Source of the DNA: Sabethes cyaneus
Lineage: Eukaryota; Arthropoda; Insecta; Diptera; Culicidae
Direction: 5' to 3'
Assembly: GCF_943734655.1 (NCBI RefSeq)
Contig: NC_071355.1
Span: 199,596,939 to 199,660,938 of the forward strand
Length of the DNA stretch: 64,000 bases
Numbering within the stretch: position 1 is the first letter of the stretch; each line of letters opens with the position of its first letter. This document shows, piece by piece, positions 54,720 through 64,000 of the stretch. The notes beneath the pieces were generated by a model, which did no database searches, was not told the DNA's origin, and worked only from the letters and a program-made list of their open reading frames with translations. The position numbers were made by a program, and so were the translations under genes.

Positions 54720-57700
54720 ACAAAACCAACTATAAAGGCACAAGAAACAACTTCAAAAAAGCACAAAAGCAACAAATAAACCGACACAAAAATAATGCAA
54801 TAGTAAAAACACAAAAAGAACTCCAAAATGGAACTAAAATAACAAAAGTCAACTGATCAGAATTTAAAAAAGAACACATAGGCAATACGAAAACAAGCAA
54901 GGAAAATGATACAAAATTGGTAAAAAACAATACACGAAATAATACAAATAGCGACATGAAAAGAAAATTAAAAAATAGCAAACAGGCGCAACAAATCAAA
55001 ATAAAATAAACACGAAAAGGAAATAATGATATAAAAAAGGCTCCAAAATAATACAAAAATTACACAACACCAAAGAAACAAAGGAGTACAAAAGCATAAA
55101 AGTGGCACAAAACTAAAAATTGCTACAAAAATAAGCATACTAAGATTCACATTCAAAAACGTTCAAAAAACATATAAAAATTACATAAGAAGCAGCTCAG
55201 AATAACGCAATAGTAAAATAAAAGACTTCAAAAGCACCATAATATCACACTTAACTGACACAGAAATGAAATGCAATACAAGTGTTACTAAAAATGGCAT
55301 CAAAGTGTAACAACAATAACAGTAAAACTGAACAAACATAATACGACAATGATACAAGCAAGTAATAATACAGAAATATCTCGATAAAGGAAAATAGTTC
55401 AAAAAATACAAAAAGGCACAATGCAATACAAAACTGATACCGAAATAGAAAATTATACAGAAATAATTAAAAAAAGAACTCGAAAAAATATAACAATAAC
55501 ATAAAAATAATACAGAACTGATTCAAAAAATACACGAAAATAAAAACTGACACATAAATGATATACAATTGACACAGCAATAAACGGGACAAAAATAACA
55601 CAGCGATGGCACCATAATGATAAAAAAGAACAGAAAAATGATTTAAAAATAATACACAAATTTATAACATTTGCAGCAAAAAACGCAGTCATGCAACAGA
55701 AACAAATACAAGGGCACAAAAAGAGCTACGAAAATGAGAAAATGGTACCTAAATTACACAAAACTAACAGCAACATGATTGAAAACTAATACACGAATAA
55801 CATTAAAAACCCGAAGCTAACGCAATAATGGAACAAAACCAAATGTAAACGCACAAAAAGTACCTTAAAAGGCACAAACATTACAAAACAAACTGACATA
55901 AAATAATAAAACAGTAAAATCACAAAAAGGACGCGAAAATAACACAAAATTATCTAAAAACTGATGCAGAATTGATATGGTATACAAAAGGAGCACGAAA
56001 AGCTGCAAAAATGCCAGAAAATTGGTACACAATAGTACAGCAAATAATATAAAAATAACGACATAATAAGAATACAAAAGACCACAATAAGGCGCAAAAA
56101 AATCAAAAATTAACACAATAAGGCCATTGCAAGTCATATTTAATGTTTTTGCCCCCCCCCCCCCCCCCTTGGAAATTGGTTTGAAAACTCGGGGGGCAAA
56201 AAAGTAATTTGTAGGATTTGAGTCAAATTTCTTTTTATAAAATCAATTGTCTGTGGTCTTTACAGTCTGAAAAACTCGAAAAATGAGTCTCCGAGTTGAA
56301 TTAACGCTTCTAGCACGAAACGGAAATGGAAATTCGAACAATGGAATTTCCGAAAATCGTCCAAAAAAAATTTCCTTCGTTTTTGTCTTTTTTCGTATAT
56401 TTTTGCATAGAAAATAATAACGTATATATTATAAGCAAGAATAGATTCGGTTTTCACGTTTAAACCTTAAATAAAAATTCTTAAAATCCATGTTTTTTTT
56501 TGCTCGATTAAAAAATTCACTTTGTTTTTTTTTTCGCCCCCCCTTCAGTAACCGAACACCGGAAAGACAAAAACTTTATAAAATATTTGTAATGGCCTAA
56601 TAAAAAATTAGTACAAAAAAGCAACTATATAATACAAAACGAACGGAAAAACAGTACACAAATGATACAAAATGATACAAGAAATAATATAAAAATAACA
56701 CAATACATGTATACAACAAAAGAAATAAAGGGGTACAAAAAAGCATAAAATGAAAAATGTTAGAAAAATAGCATCATAAAAACAATAATAATGGATATAG
56801 AAGAAACAAAACGGAAATAACACAATTAAAAATAAAAGGACCGTTCGGCGGTTGAAATCCCGCAACAAAAAAAAAGTAAAATAGAAGCATCTTAAAATCG
56901 TGATAAATTGACACAGAAATAAAAACAGTGCATAAATATTTGGAAAAGTGGCCTAGAAGAGATACAAAAATAATAGTAAAACTAAACAAAATTAATACAA
57001 AAATGGCACAAACAAGAAATAATACAAAAGTAAATGCGATGATGGTAAAACAGAAATAAAAACCGGACAAAAATTATACGGAAATGACCTCTAAAAAATA
57101 AAAAATTACATAAAAATTACTGAAATACGATTCATAAATGACACGAAATGATGCGAGAAACAATTCAAAAATAAAATGATAATGAAACCAAAAAGATAAA
57201 CAAACAAAAAAAGCAAAATGGCAGCAAAACCACATAATAATGACAACAAAATCAAGCAGAAATGGCGACAATATTTAAAATAAAATAAATAAGAAATCAA
57301 AAAAGAAAATGAATAGACACAAAATAAACTCCAAAATACACAAAAATAAAGAATGGTACATAAATAATACAAAAAAAACAAACCCAAATATTAAGCCCCA
57401 AAAAAGAACCACAAACAGGCACAAACATAACAAAAAATATTAACAACTATAAATACCACGAAAATGGCAAAAAAATAATTCAAAAATGATATGAAAATGA
57501 GACAAGAATGGCTCAGAACCACACAAGAAATTTTAATTCAATAATAAAGCAATATAGAAAAAGCCACGCCTTGGTGATACAAAAATATATTTAAAAAAAA
57601 GACAAAAATAACAGTAAATCTAAACAAAAATAATACAAAAATGATACAAGCAAAACATAACACAAAAATAACGCGATAAAGGAAAAAAATTAAGAAATAC

Positions 57701-58325
57701 AAAAAGGCACAAACGAGCAAAACAAAAGTTATAGCGAAATTAAAAATTAATAACAGAAATGACCTCAAAAACTATAAAAATAGTATAAAAACAACTTGAA
57801 GATGATGCACCAACGAGAAATGCGAGAAACAATACAAAAATAAAACAATAATTAAACCAAAAAACAAAGAAACATAAAACTAACAGCAAATTACTATTGC
57901 AATAATTGACATAGAATTGTCAAATGGTACAGAAAAATAACACCAAAATATACAATACAATACGAAAATAAGAGAAAAATGATGCATACACGATACAAAA
58001 ATGAGACAAAATGATACACGAAGTAATGCAATAATAAAGCTTTAATAATACAAGAATCCACCTACGCCTAAATGCCTACACCAAAAGAACCCCATAAACT
58101 AACAAAAAAGAAAAAAATTTCTACAAAACTGGCACTAAAAGCATGTAATAATGACGGTAAGTGGTTCAAAAATCATGCAAAAATGGCACAAAATGATTCA
58201 CGAAACACAACATGAGAAAAAACTGAAATAACACAAAGAGAACAAAAACCGAAAAATAATACCAAAGTGATATAAAAATTAGACAAAAATGGCACGAAAC
58301 GATAGACGATAGACGAAAACGTAAT
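54720..58325 (+). repeat. Degenerate A-rich array, 3.6 kb
   Basis: ACACAAAAATAATACAAAAATGA-type words at about 10-12 bp spacing, interrupted by the MITE at 56122-56597. Many minus-strand frames of 60-108 codons translate to Phe/Ile/Val/Cys-rich chains; these are repeat artefacts and are not called. Confidence 0.75.
56122..56597 (+). mobile_element. TAA-flanked MITE, intact copy (476 bp)
   Basis: Begins GGCCATTGCAAGTC and ends TATTTGTAATGGCC, with TAA on each side (56119-56121 and 56598-56600). Subterminal GTTTTTGCC pairs with the reverse complement of AAAGACAAAAAC near the right end. A C-run of about 18 lies at 56152-56169. This is the uninterrupted version of 6502-7753 and resembles PIF/Harbinger MITEs in duplication size and GGCC end. 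Confidence 0.75.
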
Positions 58326-58329
58326 GTTG

Positions 58330-58470
58330 AAATCCACAGTTTTTTTACGCAAAATTTTGACTTTTTACGAGTTTTTTTTACGCGGTTTTCGGAATTTACG
58401 CGGTTTTTTTTACGCGGTTTTCGGAATTTACGCGGTTTTGATTTACGCGGGACGTATCCTGCGCGTAAAA
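58330..58470 (+). repeat. TTTACGCGG short tandem repeats
   Basis: TTTTTTACGCGGTTTTCGGAA is repeated about 2-3 times, in part, with ATTTACGCGG and GCGTAAAAAACGAC. It may be one end of an unrecognised element. CpG-rich words stand out against the AT-rich array. Confidence 0.6.
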
Positions 58471-58833
58471 AACGACTTGAGTGTAGTTTTCAAGATATGA
58501 TGTTTTGAAAAAAAGTAGTCTCATATCTAAATACGCCCTTTTGAAAAGTTACTCTTGACGCAAAAAAACAAGTTTAGTGGAAAATGAATTCTTGCTTGGT
58601 ATCCAACACGTTAGGAAAATTTCATTCCAATCAAAAATAGTCGAGTCAAATCGTTTGGCTAGTTGAGCTGGAATTGCTTAATACTAATATGAAACAAATT
58701 CTACAAAACAAAATAAACTGTGAGAAGCAGTAACTCGTAAAAAAACCGGGGAAGATAAATTATTAATAAAATAAAAAGAAAATTACAATATCATGTCGAT
58801 TAGAGTAAAATCAGAAAACACTTGAGAATATGT

Positions 58834-59873
58834 TTAACCCCTCTAAGGTCTACATCATTTTTGGCACCGCAAAATTCACTAAAATGGCCATAACTTTTTT
58901 ATCTTTCAATATTTTTTCACCAAATTTGGGAATTTTGCCGAAAATATTTTCTATTTTCATAATACCTATAGATAATGGCCATATGTCATATGGTCCCGGA
59001 GTTATTCCGGAGTTCCTTGGGGGACCGAGACATGGCTTTTTTAGATAAAGTTGCCAAATATTTAAAATTTGTTTGAAATCTGTTGATTTTTGTAAACATA
59101 TCATCGACTGTGGACATATCAGTTACTTTGCTGCAGTTATGAACCATGGTGCGCGCCATCCAGATCCGGGGGGACACTATAAATCCGGAACCGGTTCCCG
59201 TAAAGGGACATTTCAGCATCAGTAAAGTATGTCGTGTCGCATATCAAAAAACATCTGCATTCGATAAAATAGCGATTGATGATCATCTCATGTCTCTCAG
59301 AGGCCGTATGACCGGGTCCGGGCCTGGGGAGGGTTTCTTTTCTGGCTCAAGCACGGAACGAATTTCGGAGGAACTTGTCCGGGACCTGGAATCGGCCATA
59401 TGGCCTCTGAGAGACATGAGATGATCGCCAATCGCTATTTTGTCGAGTGCTGATGTTTTTTGATATGCGACACGACATACTTTACTGATGCTGAAATGTC
59501 CCTTTACGGGAACCGGTTCCGGATTTATAGTGTCCCCCCGGATCTGGATGGCGCGCACCATGGTTCATAACTGCAGCAAAGTAACTGATATGTCCACAGT
59601 CGATGATATGTTTACAAAAATCAACAGATTTCAAACAAATTTTAAATATTTGGCAACTTTATCTAAAAAAGCCATGTCTCGGTCCCCCAAGGAACTCCGG
59701 AATAACTTCGGGACCATATGACATATGGCCATTATCTATAGATATTATGAAAATAGAAAATATTTTCGGCAAAATTCCCAAATTTGGTGAAAAAATATTG
59801 AAAGATAAAAAAGTTATGGCCATTTTAGTGAATTTTGCGGTGCTAAAAATGATGTAGACCTTAGAGGGGTTAA
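58834..59873. mobile_element. TTAA-flanked 1,040-bp giant hairpin, piggyBac-like foldback
   Basis: TTAA lies at both extremities (58834-58837 and 59870-59873). Inside it the ends are CCCCTCTAAGGTCTACATC and its inverted copy. The arms are about 480 bp each (58834-59313 and 59393-59873) and differ at only a few bases: the 84-codon chance frames on each arm differ at 3 positions. The spacer is only about 80 bp. TTAA targets and CCC-starting ends are the signature of piggyBac-type transposition (family knowledge). There is no transposase, so it is non-autonomous. Confidence 0.85.
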
Positions 59874-61700
59874 GTACATTGTTGCACTACAAATTAAATT
59901 CAAATTAACGCTACATTGCATAGATCAAAATAATTAGCAAAACGAATTCACTGGACTGCGTATTGCAGAAATTCTACCAAGGTATGGGCACGACGCTAGT
60001 GGCCTATTCCTAAGCCTTTTTTTGACACCGAATGAATCGGTTAATTTCTATCGACGGATTTCCAAACCAGAGCACTCCTAATTATCGCAATCAAAGCAAT
60101 TTGTTCGCGGTCATTTTAAATTCCAAAAAATTTAAAAACGAACCTGATTATGCTGCTGTAATTGAATAGTAAAATTTCGAACAGTGCTGATTTCATTAAG
60201 TGCACTTTTCTGGCACAGCCAGGGCCTGCCCAGCCCAGCAAGGGGGCAACAGCAATTGGGCTTTCCACGTTGCGATAAGTGTGCTTCCACGGTAGTTCCA
60301 TGCAGGCAAGCATGCATGCAATGAAGGGCCAATTTGGTTTGAATAAACGATTGAAGAGTAGGTAATGGGTAACACATTGATTTGTTGCTGGCTGCCTATC
60401 ATTTCGCGGCGAAGAAACAACGAAAAAACAGTTATCGATAAACAATAAATTTTAATTGCACACAATAGACCCGCCGCGGTAGCAAACGGGAATTCAGTTC
60501 AGCTTTAAAAGGTATCAGCCAAAGCCGGCGAAAAGTGCGTTTTGGTTTTCGGGGTCCAGCTCTGCTTAACCCGGCCATAATTGAGGGCCATTCATTCGTC
60601 GTAATGCGATTCTTTGATAAATGATAGTCCACCGTGGGTCCATATTTGTGCGTCTTCAACGGGGCCCGTTAAGTTTTAGGTGAATGCCTAATACTCTTCT
60701 TGTTTTTGCTAACGGGATCTGCAGCTCATGTATGGCCGGTTAATAAATAGGTGAAATGTTTGCTCGTACGGATTCGATGGTATGAATGAAAGTTGCGCGT
60801 TACCGTAGCATTGTTCATGCATAACATTATGCATCTAGATTGGATGTTAGTTTCCAGTACGTGATCACCGCGCCGCCGGCCGCGTAGGAACGTGATCAAC
60901 TTGTATTGAGCGTTATTACCCCGTGAAATAGAGAAGCCAATTAAATGTTATAAAAGATACGCACAGATCCCATGTACTGTGTACGCAATTAACATTACGT
61001 TTGTTCCCATATTCATCAAAAAAATCAAGAAGCATGTAATATCATGTTCTATTTTATTGCTACACGTAGTATTAAGTAGTGTATCATAAATTTAAATGCG
61101 TGTTTTATTTGGAGTACAAATTGAACTATATTTCATGAATTCATGATTCATGGAACTTAACACTTGTTGTGTTTTAATATAACATATGCAATTTTTTATT
61201 CCCTCTAGAGTGCATCATGCCGTACACCCTTCGGTATGGTAGAGAACTTGTCACCACTCGTAAGACATTTTGTCGGTATGCTCTTTCGCTCTTGCGCACG
61301 TAAGCACAACATGCAGCCCCAAACAACACGGTTTTAAATAAGAACATTCCCAGTAAGAACGGCTTCGAGTAATTCTTCTAAGACAGTTAGTTTTCCATTT
61401 CTACTGGTGATACTGGTAAAAATATGAACTTAATGCCTGTAACCGAACTCTACTGCATCTATTCTTAGCTGGTCCTAAAAGTAGTGATCAACCGAAAACT
61501 CGTGCAAAAATGAAATAGTTTCCAATACATAAATTCTAAGTCAGAACCGCATCAATAAGCCCACCTTACTGTCTATCGCTTGTCTTTATTCTTCCAACTA
61601 CAACTGTAAGCAAAAAGCGACGAATGCATGTCATTTCTATAAGATATTTTGTGTGTACAACAACGTATTACGTACGTAACGTAACGTTTGTGTGTGAACA
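59874..61700. other. Unique sequence, no supported gene
   Basis: Moderately complex DNA. Overlapping frames of 75-109 codons on the minus strand at 60116-60659 have no domains. Nothing diagnostic was seen. Confidence 0.4.
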
Positions 61701-61711
61701 ACGTGCCCACG

Positions 61712-62800
61712 CATCACATGTTTATTGATTTCAAAGCACCATACGATACAGTCGATTGAGACAAGCTATGGCAGATAATGCCCGAACACGGTTTTCCGGA
61801 CAAACTGACGAGACTGATCAGAGCTACATTGGATCGGGTGATGTGTTTCGCACGCATCTCTGGGACACTCTCAAGTCCCTTCGAGACGCGGCGAGGGTTG
61901 AGACAAGGTGACGGTTTATCCTGCATGCTGTTCAACACCCTTCTTGAGGGGGTGATCCAACGAGCAAGCATCGAAACGAGAGGCACGATTTTTACCAAGG
62001 GTAGCCAACTTCTAGGCTTTTCAGATGGCTTCGATATCATAGCCAGGAACTTTGCGACGGCGGAGCCAATCTACGCCAGACAGAAAGCGGAGTCTAGGAG
62101 AATTGTGCTAAAAATAAATGCGTCGAAGACCAAATACATGCAAGGAAGAGGCTCAAAGGAAACCAACGCGCGTCTCCCACGGACGGTAACCGTTGACGGC
62201 GACGAACTAGAAGTGGTAGAAGAGTTCGTGTATTTGGGATCGCTGGTGACCGCGAACAACAACACTAGTAAGGAGATCCAGCGGCGCATCCAAGCGGGAA
62301 ATCGGTTCTACTTTGCTCTTTGTAAAACGCTACGATCAAGAAGCATACGCCGCCGCACGAAGCTAACAATGTACAAAACCCTTATTTGACCGGTAGTTCT
62401 TTATGGAAGCCGTGACGCTGCTCAAGGAGGACATACGCGCCCTTGCCGTATTCGAGCGGAAAGTGCTGCGGACGATATTTGGCGGAGTACAAACTGAAAG
62501 CGGAGAGTGGCGGAGGCGTATGAATCACGAGCTACAAGCACTGCTTGAGGAGACTCCCATCGTACATCTAGCGAAAGTTAGCAGGCTACGGTGGGCCGGA
62601 CACGTCGTAAGGATGTCGGACGACAGTGGAACGAAAATAGTTCTCTTCAACAACCCCACGGGCACCTGGAACAGGGGGGTCCAACGTGCACGATGGCTCG
62701 ACCAGGTCGAAAGCGATTTGCGTCTTCTGAGACGACTAGGAAATTGGCGACGAGTGGCCCAAGAACGAGTTGAATGGAGACACATATCTTATCCTGACAC
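61712..62800 (+). pseudogene. RTE-clade LINE reverse transcriptase remnant
   Basis: This would be the polymerase part of an RTE-type non-LTR element. It starts at the first RT aspartate motif: HHMFIDFKAPYDTVD (61712-61756), then an in-frame TGA at 61757-61759. From 61778 it reads RLIRATLDRVMCFARISG, RRGLRQGDGLSCMLFN, LLGFSDGFDIIARNF and KINASKTKYMQGRG, and it ends at a TGA (62387-62389) before PVVLYG. A frameshift near 62400 leads into the C-terminal part (LAVFERKVLRTIFGGVQ, MNHELQALLEE, RLRWAGHVVRM, WRRVAQERVEWRH). The active-site FADD box is changed to FSDG, so polymerase activity is lost. The endonuclease half and the 3' end are missing. Both TGA stops are consistent with CGA-to-TGA decay. 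Confidence 0.85.
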
Positions 62801-62844
62801 ATATCGGCTCCAGTGGAACCAGTGGTCGATAAAATTGAAACAAC

Positions 62845-63670
62845 TTTGCTTCAGAAATGTCATTTCTATTCCTATCGAGTGCAGAGCTATAGAGCATTTT
62901 CCTTGGAAATTCTTAAAAAATTAGTTTTTCACACTTAGCTTATGTTGGTTCCATTTTACAGGAATATATAGTTCTAGGCGATTATTGAAGGAGTAAAAAT
63001 ACACGGTTTTGCAGAAGATTGCAAATCTCTAGGACCTTTCCTTACGAAGTTATCGCTTTTGGCTCGTGAAGTTAAGGAAAAATAAAGCTTAAATAAGCGG
63101 AAAAGGAAAATGCTCTATTGCTCTGCACTCGATAGGAATAGAAATGTCATTTCTTTAACAAAGTTGTTTACCTTTATATTTTCCATAACTTTGCCGAAGA
63201 AACCATGCGTCTATCTACTAACACAAAAAATGGACGTGTATCGAGCCTTTAGCTAACGCGAAACACATAAAACGTATGCTTGCCGTACTCTCATTTGGGT
63301 GGATGCGGACTGGCGGGACCCATACAAGTTTACAGTACTCGACTTAACCTTTAAAATGAAGCGCTGATTTCATAAATCCGCTTGCCCCATTTTACCCCAT
63401 GGGCTCGTAAAGCTATGAAAATTTAAAGCTTGAATATGCGATAACTCAGTAGGTTAAAGTGCAAGAGATTTGCGGTTTTCTGCAAAAACGTGTATTTTGA
63501 GAGCTTCGATAATTGCCTAGAAGATTGTATTCTTGTAAGAAGTTTTAACGAATATGCCCTACAGTTCAGCACTCGATAAAGATAGAAATTTTATTTCTTC
63601 AGCGAAGTTGCTTGTTTCACAATATTTACAACTTTGCCGAAGAAACTATGTCTATATTACCTAACACAAA
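62845..63670. repeat. Inverted and direct dispersed repeats (TTTGCCGAAGAAAC type)
   Basis: CATTTCTATTCCTATCGAGT with GCAGAGC-ATAGAGCATTTTCC (62857-62900) is present inverted at about 63107-63150. A diverged third copy (GCACTCGATAAAGATAGAAAT) lies at 63575. ACTTTGCCGAAGAAAC occurs at about 63188 and 63632, each preceded by AAGTTG about 40 bp upstream. The stretch lies just after the RTE remnant and may be an old MITE cluster. No coding. Confidence 0.6.
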
Positions 63671-64000
63671 AAAGTTATTTTTTTATTTTCATTATAGTAT
63701 GCAATGACGAACTTTTGACAGTTTTAGAATAAGGGGGATATTTATTCGAACAAAAGTGCTGAAGGCCTTAAATGATAAAATGAAAGCAAAAGACACTAGG
63801 AAAAAAGTTCCGCTTTTCAACCTTTTGGACCACTGTGGCACATTACCACGAGGGAGAATATGACCAAGTATCGACGAGTGCGGAATGAGTTAACAACAAT
63901 CCTGAAATAGAAGAAAATGCCAGGAGGCGGACAGAGATCGCAAAGGGCCTAAACTACTATTCTGCCATGCGCAAGTTCTGCGAGCATGTGATTGAATCTC
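63671..64000. other. Unassigned sequence to the window end
   Basis: No recognised gene or repeat. Confidence 0.4.

Noticed and set aside
54593..57768. Many minus-strand hydrophobic frames of 60-108 codons
   Set aside because: They are products of the A-rich array, with no domain and no consistent start context.
58830..59857. Paired frames of 77-92 codons repeated on both strands
   Set aside because: They are mirror images created by the giant inverted repeat, not duplicated genes.

Overview
This is eukaryotic, AT-rich, repeat-dominated DNA. The mix of elements points to a dipteran, most likely a mosquito, though no single-copy host gene is present to fix the species: a Jockey/CR1-group LINE, an RTE-clade remnant, mariner remnants, Helitron-like units with CTAG ends, a TTAA-flanked foldback and tRNA-derived SINEs. 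I see no host protein-coding gene, rRNA, genuine tRNA or CRISPR array that I can support. The window looks like a gene desert or the interior of a very large intron.

Layout. 0.8-2.6 kb: TA-flanked non-autonomous DNA transposon. 3.5-8.1 kb: degenerate A-rich, 34-bp and 13-bp arrays, a near-perfect palindrome, and a TAA-flanked MITE split by SINE copies. 8.2-11.5 kb: unique sequence. 11.5-12.5 kb: three copies of a tRNA-derived SINE. 12.6-16.8 kb: simple arrays interrupted by another SINE family, a TIR element with a hammerhead-like motif, and a 1.3-kb mariner-like pseudogene. 17-24 kb: unique sequence with a duplicated 360-bp unit, and a nested family of elements with CCCAAGTAACAATT ends. 25.8-38.7 kb: Helitron-like units carrying internal repeats of about 140 bp, a 728-bp foldback, a second TA-flanked element, a 231-bp MITE and a mariner-type remnant. 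38.7-41.3 kb: unique. 41.3-45.1 kb: CGTCTTTT-type array. 45.1-46.3 kb: a 1,182-bp CCCAAG element. 46.8-50.1 kb: unique.

50.1-53.85 kb (minus strand) holds the only intact gene: a LINE ORF2 with endonuclease and reverse transcriptase domains, preceded by a 5'-truncated ORF1. The two frames overlap across an A AAA AAC heptamer placed exactly as a -1 frameshift site would be. 54-58.3 kb: a large A-rich array with a 390-bp foldback and an intact copy of the TAA-flanked MITE. 58.8-59.9 kb: a 1,040-bp, almost perfect hairpin bounded by TTAA, resembling a piggyBac-type non-autonomous element. 61.7-62.8 kb: a decayed RTE-like reverse transcriptase with a destroyed active site. The end carries dispersed 'AACTTTGCCGAAGAA'-type repeats.

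The genes here do not form a pathway. What the window records is repeated insertion of elements into simple arrays and into one another, with several insertions datable relative to each other from interrupted copies.
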